A stretch of 8,987 nucleotides of DNA from Lysobacteraceae bacterium (GCA_004173415.1 SEHC01000082.1:1-8987); one strand, 5' to 3'; numbered from the stretch's first letter, positions 1 to 6,168 are shown. Notes: a model not told the origin generated them from the letters alone. Translations and numbers: made by a program.

Positions 1-237
1 GAGCTCGACAAGGGCAAGGGCAACAAGATCATCGAGATCCCCAAGGCCAAGCTGGGCACCGAACGGGTGGTGGCGGTGGCGGCGGTATCGCCGGGCGGCA
101 CGCTGCTGGTGAAGAGCGGACAACGCACGATGACGCTGTCGTTCAAGGACCTGGACGAATATGTGGGCGCGCGGGCGTCACGTGGTGGATTGTTGCCGCG
201 GGGGTGGCAGAAAGTGGACGGCCTGGATGTCCAGTGA
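1..237 (+). CDS. parC: DNA topoisomerase IV subunit A, C-terminal end (partial)
   Basis: This is the last 78 codons of a gene that begins before the window; frame 1 is open from base 1 to a TGA at 235-237. The product is the A subunit of topoisomerase IV, the cytoplasmic type II enzyme that unlinks daughter chromosomes together with ParE. What is visible is the last part of the C-terminal beta-pinwheel domain. The GKGNKIIEIPKAK segment near the start, then a TLLVKSGQRTMTL strand pair and the closing RGGLLPRGWQKVDGLDV, match from memory the end of E. coli ParC (GKGNKII..., RRGTLMRGLQRID). The catalytic tyrosine and the breakage-reunion domain lie outside the window. GyrA is the main alternative, but GyrA tails usually end in an acidic stretch that is absent here. 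No T-rich terminator follows; two hairpins lie downstream. Confidence 0.9.
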   Translation, partial: ELDKGKGNKIIEIPKAKLGTERVVAVAAVSPGGTLLVKSGQRTMTLSFKDLDEYVGARASRGGLLPRGWQKVDGLDVQ

Positions 238-270
238 TTGCTGATCTCCGGCAATCCAGCGCCCTTGCGC

Positions 271-316
271 GCAGCGGCGCGTCCGGCATCGCCGCTGCAC
301 CGGTCCAGGCCGGTGC
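271..316. repeat. Two adjacent inverted repeats in the parC-tpm gap
   Basis: The 124-base gap holds a 9-bp stem (GCAGCGGCG at 271-279 with CGCCGCTGC at 290-298, 10-base loop). A 7-bp stem sharing its last two bases follows (GCACCGG at 297-303 with CCGGTGC at 310-316, 6-base loop). They could end parC transcription, but no T-run follows either one, and in DNA this GC-rich short inverted repeats arise easily. The rest of the gap shows only the tpm ribosome binding site. Confidence 0.35.
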
Positions 317-350
317 GGCAGAATATGGATGCCGCGGCATTGGCGTGGCG

Positions 351-357
351 GAGGCGG
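351..357 (+). promoter_or_regulatory. Ribosome binding site of tpm
   Basis: A GAGGCGG purine tract lies 4 bases before the ATG at 362 and supports that start over the in-frame ATG at 329, which has no comparable tract. Confidence 0.55.
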
Positions 358-361
358 ATTG

Positions 362-1018
362 ATGAAGGCGGACTTCTGGCTGCAGCGCTGGCAGGAAGGG
401 CAGATCGGCTTCCATCGCGATGACGTCATGCCGTTGCTGGCCACCCACTGGCCGGCGCTACGACTCCCGCCAGGCAGCCGCGTGCTGGTTCCACTGGCCG
501 GCAAGAGCCTCGACATGCATTGGCTGGCAGCGCAGGGCCACCGCGTTCTCGGCATCGAGCTGTCGCCGCTGGCGGTACAGCAGTTCTTCGCCAAGGCCGG
601 CTTGCAGCCGGCACGGCATTCCAGCCGCCATGGCGAACACTTCGTCGCCGGCGACCTGGAGATCATCCTCGGCGATGCCTTCGGCCTGGATGCCGGCTTG
701 CTGGCCGACGTGGCCGGCGTGTACGACCGCGCGGCGCTGATCGCGTTGCCGGCCGACCTTCGCCGTCGTTACCTGGACACGGTCTACGCGGCCCTGCCCG
801 GCGGATGTGACGGGCTGCTGATCACCCTGGAGTATCCCCAGGAGGAGAAGGCCGGGCCGCCGTTTTCGGTGGAAGCCCCGGAAGTGGCGAAGTTGTTTTC
901 CGCCCCTTGGCAGGCGATTCCACTGGAGCGGCGCGACATCCTCGACCAGGAGCCGCGCTTCCGCGCCGAAGGCGTCAGCGCCCTGGCCACGGCGGTGTAC
1001 CGCCTGCGCAAGTCCTGA
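362..1018 (+). CDS. tpm: Thiopurine S-methyltransferase, bacterial type
   Basis: A 218-residue class I SAM-dependent methyltransferase of the TPMT family, cytoplasmic. Bacterial TPMTs methylate thiopurines in vitro and are linked to methylation of selenium and tellurium compounds; the natural substrate is uncertain. Evidence: the N-terminal FWLQRWQEGQIGFH signature (residues 5-18), the SAM motif I region RVLVPLAGKSLDMHWLAAQG (about 40-59), motif-II-like HRVLGIELSPLAVQQFF, and the downstream VYDRAALIALP and LLITLEYPQ strands. Length matches the family (about 215-220). The ATG at 362 was preferred to an in-frame upstream ATG at 329 because FWxxRW normally sits within the first 10 residues and a GAGGCGG purine tract (351-357) is 4 bases upstream. 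Many homologues have VPLCGKS where this one has VPLAGKS (Ala46). It is in the same direction as parC, 124 bases away, and converges on the ferritin gene. Confidence 0.92.
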   Translation: MKADFWLQRWQEGQIGFHRDDVMPLLATHWPALRLPPGSRVLVPLAGKSLDMHWLAAQGHRVLGIELSPLAVQQFFAKAGLQPARHSSRHGEHFVAGDLEIILGDAFGLDAGLLADVAGVYDRAALIALPADLRRRYLDTVYAALPGGCDGLLITLEYPQEEKAGPPFSVEAPEVAKLFSAPWQAIPLERRDILDQEPRFRAEGVSALATAVYRLRKS

Positions 1019-1036
1019 ACCCTCGGGGCAGGACTT
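1010..1036. terminator. Inverted repeat at the tpm / ftnA junction, possible two-way terminator
   Basis: AAGTCCTG (1010-1017) pairs perfectly with CAGGACTT (1029-1036). Inside it CCC (1020-1022) pairs with GGG (1026-1028) around a TCG loop, leaving two unpaired A. The hairpin starts in the last tpm codons and contains the tpm stop, ending 5 bases from the ftnA stop (1042-1044). Its position between convergent genes suits a bidirectional transcription barrier. Neither strand has a T-run after it, so it is not a canonical intrinsic terminator; the call rests on stem strength and position. Confidence 0.5.
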
Positions 1037-1041
1037 CCGGC

Positions 1042-1527
1042 TCAGTTGGCCGGCTTGGCTTCGCCCAGCTTGGTCAGCAGGTAGTTCTCGATGCCCAGGC
1101 GCCCAATCAGGCCCAGTTGCTGTTCCAGCCAGTGCGCGTGGTCTTCCTCCGTGTCCTTCAGCTGGGCCAGCAGGATCGCGCGGCTGACGTAGTCGCCCTG
1201 GGTCTCGCACAACGCGATGCCGGCCGCCAGCCTGGCGCGCACTTCATATTCCAGGTCCAGGTCCTTGCGCAGCATTTCCTCGACGGTCCTGCCGGCGGTG
1301 AACGGGGTCGGCGTCATGTCCGGGTCGCCTTCCAGGAACAGGATGCGGCGCAGCAGCGCATCGGCGTGATCGGTCTCTTCCTGCATCTCGTGGTGGATGC
1401 GCTCGTAGAGCACGTGGAGGCCCTGGTCCTCGTAGCGGCGCGAATGGATGAAGTACTGGTCACGGGCGGACAGCTCGCCGCGCAGCAGTTGCCTGAGGTA
1501 ATCGACGACTTCGGGATGGCCTTTCAC
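1042..1527 (-). CDS. Bacterioferritin-family ferritin lacking the haem-ligand Met (FtnA type)
   Basis: A 161-residue four-helix-bundle iron-storage subunit that assembles into a 24-mer shell, oxidises Fe(II) and stores Fe(III) mineral in the cytoplasm. All ferroxidase-centre ligands are seen: Glu18 (in RGEL), Glu51 and His54 (in EETDHAD), Glu93 (in DLDLEYE), Glu127 and His130 (in TEEDH). RRILFLEG and the YLLTKLG end are typical of bacterioferritin. In true Bfr residue 52 is Met, the axial haem ligand between subunits; here it is Thr. The sequence closely resembles, from memory, the P. aeruginosa protein once called BfrA and later reclassified as haem-free FtnA. The start is a GTG at 1527 giving VKGHPEVVDYL, aligned with MKGD of E. 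coli Bfr, with AGGAG 7 bases upstream. An in-frame ATG at 1587 would add 20 unrelated residues and was rejected. It is divergent from the acylase gene; no clear Fur box was recognised. Confidence 0.93.
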   Translation of the reverse strand: MKGHPEVVDYLRQLLRGELSARDQYFIHSRRYEDQGLHVLYERIHHEMQEETDHADALLRRILFLEGDPDMTPTPFTAGRTVEEMLRKDLDLEYEVRARLAAGIALCETQGDYVSRAILLAQLKDTEEDHAHWLEQQLGLIGRLGIENYLLTKLGEAKPAN

Positions 1528-1667
1528 CGGCGCGCTCCTGGGTGGGCAGGGGCGCAGTGTGCCGCATCGGCCGGCCCGGCGATTCAATCGGAATCACTCG
1601 CATCCACGCCCGCCGCCGGCATGGAATAATCGGCGCTTCCTCCACCCTGCCCTGCCCGGGAAACCCC
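1528..1667. other. Divergent intergenic region between ferritin and acylase genes
   Basis: These 140 bases must hold both outward promoters. The only AT-rich patch is GGAATAATC at 1623-1631. AATAAT (1625-1630) matches 5 of 6 bases of a sigma-70 -10 box for the rightward acylase gene, but I see no convincing -35 box at 16-18 bases. For the leftward ferritin gene, TTGAAT (minus strand, 1587-1582) resembles a -35 box without a good -10. No operator was recognised. Confidence 0.3.
1535..1539 (-). promoter_or_regulatory. Ribosome binding site that decides the ferritin GTG start
   Basis: On the minus strand AGGAG stands 7 bases before the GTG at 1527-1525. It fixes the start at this GTG, which is also where homology to the family begins, rather than at the ATG 60 bases upstream. 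Confidence 0.75.
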
Positions 1668-4109
1668 ATGCTCAAATGGATCAGGCGCGCTGCGCTCGTG
1701 CTGTTGCTGCTGCTGGTGGCGGGGCTGGGAACCGGATGGTGGCTGATGCGGGGCAGCCTGCCCGGGTTGCAGGGCCAAGCGGCCCTGCCGGGCCTCTCGG
1801 CACCGGTCAGCATCCAGCGCGATGCCCTGGGGGTGGTGACCCTCGATGCGGCCAACGAGACCGACATGGCCCGTGCCCTCGGCTACGTGCATGCGCAGGA
1901 GCGGTTCTTCGAGATGGACCTGATGCGGCGCACCTCGGCCGGTGAGCTGGCCGAGCTGTTCGGTCCCATCGCGGTGAAGCTGGACAAGCAGCACCGCGTG
2001 CACCGCATGCGCGCGCGGGTGATGGCCAACCTGGATGCGTTCACCGGCGAGCGGGCCGCCCAGCTGCAGGCCTATACCGATGGCGTCAACGCCGGCCTGG
2101 CGTCGCTCAGGGTGCGTCCCTGGCCCTACCTGGTGCTGCGCCAGCAACCGCGGCGCTGGGAGCTGGCCGACTCGGCCCTGACCGGCTATGCCATGTACTT
2201 CGACCTGCAGGATTCGCAGAACACACGCGAGCTGGCGTTGTGGAAGATGCGGCCGCAGCTGCCGCCGGCGCTGTTCGCGCTGCTGACCCATGACGGCACC
2301 GAGTGGGATGCGCCGCTGTTCGGGCAGGCCCGCGGCAACGCGCTGCTTCCGGGCGCCGACGAGGTGAACCTCGCCCGCCTGCCGATGCCGGCCAGCGGTG
2401 ACCTGGCACCGCTTTCGGACAAGGGCACGCCGGGAAGCAACAACTGGGCGGTGTCCGGCGCCCTGACCGCGGACGGCCGGGCCATCGTCGCCGACGACAT
2501 GCACCTGGGCCTGCGCGCTCCGAACATCTGGTTCCGGGCGCGCCTGCGCTACCCGGATGCGCGCGCGCGCGGCGGCAAGGTCGACATCTCCGGCTTCACC
2601 CTGCCTGGCCTGCCCGCGGTGATCGTGGGCAGCAACACGCATATCGCCTGGGGCTTCACCAACAGCTATGGCGACTGGGCGGACTGGGCCGAACTGGCCC
2701 TGTGTCCGAAGGGATCGCCGGCGCAGGCGCCGCCCGCGGGGACCGCCGCCTGCGTGCCAGCCCGCGATTTCGACGAGCCCATCCGCGTGGCCGGCGGCGC
2801 CGACGTGGCCTTCAGCGTCCGCGAAACCGCCTGGGGCCCGGTCCTCCACGAGCCGGCGGGCGGCAAGGCGCTGGCCTTGCGCTGGACCCCGCAGTTGCGG
2901 GGTTCGCTGCGGGTGTCATTCGCCGACCTCGCCGTCGCCGGCGACATAACCGAGGCCTTTGCAGTGGCGGACAAGGCCGGGATCCCGGCGCAGAATTTCG
3001 TCGTCGCCGATGCCAGCGGCAGGATCGGGTGGCGCATCATCGGCGGCTTCCCCCGGCGTGATCCCGGCTGCGTGGCGAGCGCGCCGGAGCAGCGCGTCGA
3101 ACTGGATTCCGGCAGCCCGCCTGCCCCCGCGACCGGCGGCATGGCCGCTGGTTCCGAGGCGGCAGCTTGCAGTCCCTGGCTGACCGATGCCACCGCTTCG
3201 CCGCGCCTGCTGGATCCGGCATCGAACCGGCTGTGGACCGCCAACAACCGGACCATGGACACCGAGGGACTCAAGCTGGCCGGCGACGGCGGCTATGCGC
3301 TCGGCGCGCGGGCCAGGCAGATACGCGATGACCTGTTTTCGCGCGAACGCTTCACCGAACCGCAACTGCTGGCGATCCAGCTGGACGATCGCGCGGTCTT
3401 CCTCGACCGCTGGTGGGCGCTGCTGCAGAAGGAGGGCAAGCGCGCGCCCGCCGGAGCGCTGGGCGCACTGTCCACGGCCGCCGCCCGCTGGGAAGGGCGG
3501 GCCACCACCCAGTCGGTCAGCTATCGCCTCGTCCGCGCCTGGCGCCTGGCCGTGCACGCGCGCATCGCAGATGGCCTGACCGCGCCGGCCCAAGTCGCGC
3601 TGGGCAAGGATTTCGTGATGCCCGACCTGCCGCAACTCGAAGGCGTGGCATGGCCGCTGCTGGACGCGCGCCCGGCCCACCTGCTGCCGCGTCGTTTCGC
3701 CAGCTGGGATGCCCTGCTCGAAGACGCCGCGCGCCAGGTCCGCGACGACCTGGCCGGGCAGGGACCGCTGGGACAACGCACCTGGGGCGAACGCAACACC
3801 GCGAAGATCTGCCACCCGCTGGCCAATGCGCTTCCCGGCATGCTCAAGCCGGCCCTGTGCATGCCCGCCGACCCCCTGCCCGGCGATGGCGCCATGCCGC
3901 GCGTGCAAGGTCCTTCATTCGGCGCGTCCGAGCGCATGGTGGTGTCGCCCGGCCATGAAGCCGACGGCATCATCCACATGCCCGGCGGCCAGAGCGGCAA
4001 CCCGCTGTCGCCGTTCTGGGGGGCCGGACACGAGGACTGGGTGCATGGGCGAACCACACCCTTCCTGCCAGGGAAGACCGAGCACACGCTTACCTTGAAA
4101 CCGGAGTGA
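1668..4109 (+). CDS. Penicillin acylase family protein (exported Ntn hydrolase, possible N-acyl amide or AHL acylase)
   Basis: An 813-residue precursor of the penicillin amidase / acyl-homoserine-lactone acylase family (S45), which self-cleaves into alpha and beta chains in the periplasm. Residues 1-27 (KWIRR followed by a Leu/Val-rich stretch) form a signal peptide or anchor. The alpha chain has the family block RDALGVVTLDA...GYVHAQERFFEMDLMRR...GELAELFG (51-99). Cleavage is predicted before Ser257 in GSNNW, the N-terminal nucleophile; DDMHLG (274-280) gives His23 of the beta chain, and TANNR (524-528) the Asn of the oxyanion hole. The end has the usual PGGQSGNPLSPFWGAGHEDW block (772-791). 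Six Cys follow the cleavage site (346, 362, 468, 501, 715, 731) and may form disulfides. The ATG at 1668 was chosen because it opens the signal sequence; an upstream in-frame ATG at 1542 adds 42 unrelated residues. Upstream GGGA is a weak ribosome site. Substrate unknown: AHL quenching, penicillin or another N-acyl amide are all possible. Confidence 0.92.
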   Translation: MLKWIRRAALVLLLLLVAGLGTGWWLMRGSLPGLQGQAALPGLSAPVSIQRDALGVVTLDAANETDMARALGYVHAQERFFEMDLMRRTSAGELAELFGPIAVKLDKQHRVHRMRARVMANLDAFTGERAAQLQAYTDGVNAGLASLRVRPWPYLVLRQQPRRWELADSALTGYAMYFDLQDSQNTRELALWKMRPQLPPALFALLTHDGTEWDAPLFGQARGNALLPGADEVNLARLPMPASGDLAPLSDKGTPGSNNWAVSGALTADGRAIVADDMHLGLRAPNIWFRARLRYPDARARGGKVDISGFTLPGLPAVIVGSNTHIAWGFTNSYGDWADWAELALCPKGSPAQAPPAGTAACVPARDFDEPIRVAGGADVAFSVRETAWGPVLHEPAGGKALALRWTPQLRGSLRVSFADLAVAGDITEAFAVADKAGIPAQNFVVADASGRIGWRIIGGFPRRDPGCVASAPEQRVELDSGSPPAPATGGMAAGSEAAACSPWLTDATASPRLLDPASNRLWTANNRTMDTEGLKLAGDGGYALGARARQIRDDLFSRERFTEPQLLAIQLDDRAVFLDRWWALLQKEGKRAPAGALGALSTAAARWEGRATTQSVSYRLVRAWRLAVHARIADGLTAPAQVALGKDFVMPDLPQLEGVAWPLLDARPAHLLPRRFASWDALLEDAARQVRDDLAGQGPLGQRTWGERNTAKICHPLANALPGMLKPALCMPADPLPGDGAMPRVQGPSFGASERMVVSPGHEADGIIHMPGGQSGNPLSPFWGAGHEDWVHGRTTPFLPGKTEHTLTLKPE

Positions 4110-4132
4110 TCGAGCGCGAAGGGCCGGATGAA

Positions 4133-4153
4133 GGCGAAGCATGCAGCTTCGCC
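4133..4153. terminator. Hairpin 1 after the acylase gene
   Basis: GGCGAAGC (4133-4140) pairs perfectly with GCTTCGCC (4146-4153) around a 5-base ATGCA loop, 23 bases after the acylase stop. Position fits the end of that transcript. There is no T-run on either side, so it may be a Rho-assisted or 3'-protecting hairpin rather than an intrinsic terminator. Confidence 0.45.
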
Positions 4154-4175
4154 CGCCCCGCATCGGCCTTCGGCA

Positions 4176-4220
4176 CCCCCGCCGTCGCGGGGGCAGGCTA
4201 TTCTCCCCGCAAGCAGGGGA
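4176..4220. repeat. Hairpins 2 and 3 in the acylase / asnB convergent gap
   Basis: CCCCCGC (4176-4182) pairs with GCGGGGG (4187-4193) around CGTC, and TCCCC (4204-4208) pairs with GGGGA (4216-4220) around a 7-base loop. Together with the hairpin at 4133-4153 they fill most of the 122-base gap between two convergent genes. They resemble the GC-rich REP-like intergenic palindromes common in Xanthomonadaceae, but repeat status needs other genomic copies to confirm. Confidence 0.4.
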
Positions 4221-4231
4221 AGCACGGGTGC

Positions 4232-5920
4232 TTACAGCGCTGCGTTATGCACCCCGGCGATGGCACGGCCCGAAGGATCGGCGGCGCTTGCGAAGCTGGC
4301 GTCCCAGGCCAGCGCCGCCGGCGATGAACACGCGATCGATTTTCCGCCCGGCACCGTTTCCGCCGCCGCAGGGCCCGGATAGAACTCCTCGAACACGCTG
4401 CGGTAGTAGTAGGCCTCCTTGGTCAGCGGCGGGTTGATCGGGAACCGCTTGCCCGCGGCGGCCAGTTCGCGGTCGCTGACCCGCGCTTCGGCATGCGCCT
4501 TCAGGCCATCGATCCAGCCGTAGCCGACGCCATCGCTGAACTGCTCCTTCTGGCGCCACAGGATCGAGTCGGGCAGGTAGCCTTCGAAGGCGGCGCGCAG
4601 GATCCCCTTCTCCATCCGCTCCGGTCCGCTGCCGGCCTTGTCGACCATCTTGTACCTGGCGTCCATGCGCATGGCCACGTCCATGAACTCGCGGTCCAGG
4701 AACGGCACGCGCGGCTCCACCCCCCAGGCCATCATCGACTTGTTGGCGCGCAGGCAGTCGTAGTTGTGCAGCGCATCCAGCTTGCGCACCAGTTCCTCGT
4801 GGAACTCGCGCGCATTGGGTGCCTTGTGGAAGTACAGGTAGCCGCCGAAGATCTCGTCGGAGCCCTCGCCCGACAACACCATCTTCACCCCCATCGCCTT
4901 GATCCGCCGCGCCAGCAGGTACATCGGCGTGGAGGCGCGGATGGTGGTGACGTCGTAGGTCTCGATGTGGCGGATCACCTCGGGCAAGGCGTCCAGTCCT
5001 TCCTCGAAAGTGTATTCGAAGCCATGGTGGACGGTGCCGAGGGCTTCGGCGGCGATCGCCGCGGCGGCCAGGTCGGGCGAACCCTTGAGGCCGATGGCGA
5101 AGGAATGCAGGCGCGGCCACCAGGCCTCGGCCTTGTCGTCCTCCTCGATGCGGTGGCGGGCGTAGCGCGCGGCCACGGCGGTGACCAGCGACGAGTCCAG
5201 CCCCCCGGAAAGCAGCACGCCGTAGGGCACGTCGGTCATCAGTTGCCGGCGCACGGCGCGCTCGAAGGCTTCACGCAATTCCTGCCTGTCCACCTCGACC
5301 CCGGCGACGGCGTCGTAGTCGCGCCATGGCCGCTGGTAGTACCTGACCAGCACCCCGGCGGAACTGTCGTAGTAGTGCCCGGGCGGGAACTGGGCGACAT
5401 CGGCACACAGGCCGGCGATCGCCTTCATCTCCGAGGCCACGCACAAGCGGCCTTCGCGGTCATGCCCCCAGTACAGCGGGCACACGCCCATCGGGTCGCG
5501 CGCGACCAGCACGCTGCCGCGCGCCTTGTCCCACAGCGCAAAGGCGAAGATGCCGTTGAGGCGGTTGAGCAGCGAGGCCGGCTCGTCCTCGCGGTACAGG
5601 GCGTTGATGACCTCGCAATCCGAGCCGGTGAGGAACCGGTAGGGCTGCTTCAGTTCCTTCTTCAGCTCGCGGTGGTTGTAGATTTCGCCATTGACCGCAA
5701 GCGCCAGGCCACCGTCTTCGGAAAGCAGCGGCTGCGAGCCGCCGGCGGGATCGACGATGGCCAGGCGTTCGTGGACCAGGATCGCGCCTGCGTCCAGGTA
5801 CACGCCGCTCCAGTCGGGGCCGCGATGTCGTTGCCGCTGCGAAAGCTCCAGCGCCTGCCGACGCAGGCCTTGCAGGTCGTCGCCTGCCTGCAGGCCGAAG
5901 ATGCCGAAAATGGAACACAT
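4232..5920 (-). CDS. asnB: Asparagine synthetase B (glutamine-hydrolysing)
   Basis: A 562-residue cytoplasmic enzyme that makes asparagine from aspartate, glutamine and ATP (E. coli AsnB is 554). The N-terminal class II glutamine amidotransferase domain starts MCSIFGIFG with the nucleophile Cys2 exposed after Met removal. It has RHRGPDWSG (31-39), HERLAIVD (50-57), VNGEIYNH (77-84) and GSDCE (99-103). The synthetase domain carries the pyrophosphate loop LSGGLDSS (237-244), SFAIGL (273-278), SGEGSDEIFGGY (350-361) and EPRVPFLDREF (402-412). The last 45 residues or so, after YPGP, are less family-like and Ala/Ser-rich. The ATG at 5920 is set by the invariant Cys2; a longer frame to 6046 would bury it and runs into the upstream terminator. 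GGAG (5932-5929) is 8 bases upstream. It is separated from dapE by 248 bases holding its own promoter candidate and an Asn-rich attenuator, so it is probably regulated apart from the dap genes. Confidence 0.96.
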   Translation of the reverse strand: MCSIFGIFGLQAGDDLQGLRRQALELSQRQRHRGPDWSGVYLDAGAILVHERLAIVDPAGGSQPLLSEDGGLALAVNGEIYNHRELKKELKQPYRFLTGSDCEVINALYREDEPASLLNRLNGIFAFALWDKARGSVLVARDPMGVCPLYWGHDREGRLCVASEMKAIAGLCADVAQFPPGHYYDSSAGVLVRYYQRPWRDYDAVAGVEVDRQELREAFERAVRRQLMTDVPYGVLLSGGLDSSLVTAVAARYARHRIEEDDKAEAWWPRLHSFAIGLKGSPDLAAAAIAAEALGTVHHGFEYTFEEGLDALPEVIRHIETYDVTTIRASTPMYLLARRIKAMGVKMVLSGEGSDEIFGGYLYFHKAPNAREFHEELVRKLDALHNYDCLRANKSMMAWGVEPRVPFLDREFMDVAMRMDARYKMVDKAGSGPERMEKGILRAAFEGYLPDSILWRQKEQFSDGVGYGWIDGLKAHAEARVSDRELAAAGKRFPINPPLTKEAYYYRSVFEEFYPGPAAAETVPGGKSIACSSPAALAWDASFASAADPSGRAIAGVHNAAL

Positions 5921-5960
5921 GGGGGAAGCTCCGTGGTCGAGTTCTGGAAATCGGGAGAAC

Positions 5961-5989
5961 AAAAAAACCCGCATCTCGCGATGCGGGTT
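5961..5989 (-). terminator. Rho-independent terminator of the asnB attenuator
   Basis: Read on the minus strand, AACCCGCATC (5989-5980) pairs perfectly with GATGCGGGTT (5975-5966) around a GCGA tetraloop (GNRA type), and a run of seven T ends at 5961. It is the best intrinsic terminator in the window. It works only in the asnB direction, because on the plus strand the stem is followed by CCTGG. It sits about 40 bases before the asnB ATG, so it must be bypassed for asnB to be expressed. It may also stop readthrough from dapE. Confidence 0.9.
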
Positions 5990-6037
5990 CCTGGTGATTC
6001 GGCCTGTTGCTTTTCGCCTAGTCGCAGCCCCGCATCG
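5979..6037 (-). promoter_or_regulatory. Antiterminator: leader segment that competes for the terminator arm
   Basis: On the minus strand CGATGCGGG (6037-6029, within leader codons 25-28) is perfectly complementary to CCCGCATCG (5987-5979), the 5' arm of the terminator; two more G-C pairs can form past a 2-base bulge. This 9-bp 2:3 helix excludes the 3:4 terminator helix. A ribosome at the leader stop codon (6020-6018) would cover the upstream segment and let the terminator form. A ribosome stalled at the first Asn codons (13-16) would leave it free. A weaker possible 1:2 pairing is CCCCGC (6093-6088) with GCGGGG (6033-6028). Confidence 0.8.
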
Positions 6038-6110
6038 GTCGCGCACGATTGTTCGTCGCCGCGTTGTTGCGGTTCGAATCGTGGGCGGCGGGGGCGATGG
6101 CGGAACTCAT
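6018..6110 (-). CDS. Asn-rich leader peptide of the asnB attenuator
   Basis: A 30-codon ORF, ATG at 6110-6108 and TAG at 6020-6018. It starts MSSAIAPAAHDS and ends RPMRGCD; codons 13, 15, 16, 20 and 21 are Asn, so five of nine codons in the middle specify the product of the downstream gene's enzyme. Asn is normally scarce in proteins of such GC-rich genomes. Its stop lies 28 bases before the terminator stem, and its last codons contain the antiterminator strand. The expected role is cis-regulatory: efficient translation with charged tRNA-Asn leads to termination before asnB, and stalling for lack of charged tRNA-Asn allows readthrough. A TAG in frame just 9 bases upstream of the ATG (6122-6120) leaves no longer version. 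No clear Shine-Dalgarno sequence precedes the ATG, the main weakness of the call unless the transcript is leaderless. Confidence 0.82.
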   Translation of the reverse strand: MSSAIAPAAHDSNRNNAATNNRARPMRGCD

Positions 6111-6116
6111 GGATCG

Positions 6117-6146
6117 AAACTAACCGGTTTGCACAGGCGATGGCAA
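6117..6146 (-). promoter_or_regulatory. Candidate promoter of the asnB leader transcript
   Basis: On the minus strand TTGCCA (6146-6141; 4 of 6 matches to the -35 consensus) is followed after 18 bases by TAGTTT (6122-6117; 3 of 6 to the -10). Transcription would begin at about 6110, right at the leader ATG, which would make the leader mRNA leaderless and explain the missing ribosome binding site. The -10 match is weak, so this is tentative. Confidence 0.35.
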
Positions 6147-6168
6147 GCGGGCGCTGGCGCGGAATTGG

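Noticed and set aside
1561..1667. A confident promoter or Fur box for the ferritin/acylase divergent region
   Set aside because: Only an isolated AATAAT (1625-1630) and a lone TTGAAT are seen; neither has a partner box at proper spacing, and no 19-base Fur-like palindrome is present.
1584..2849. A 421-codon minus-strand open frame inside the acylase gene
   Set aside because: Antisense shadow of a gene with clear family motifs along its whole length; the translation is His/Gly/Arg/Ala-rich with no domain.
2916..3908. A 330-codon minus-strand open frame inside the acylase gene
   Set aside because: Same antisense artefact of high GC third positions; no motif and no ribosome binding site.
5961..6110. 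A riboswitch or T-box instead of a leader peptide attenuator
   Set aside because: No T-box motif or specifier-loop pattern was recognised, the element is too short for one, and an Asn-rich ORF with an overlapping antiterminator strand explains the structure directly.
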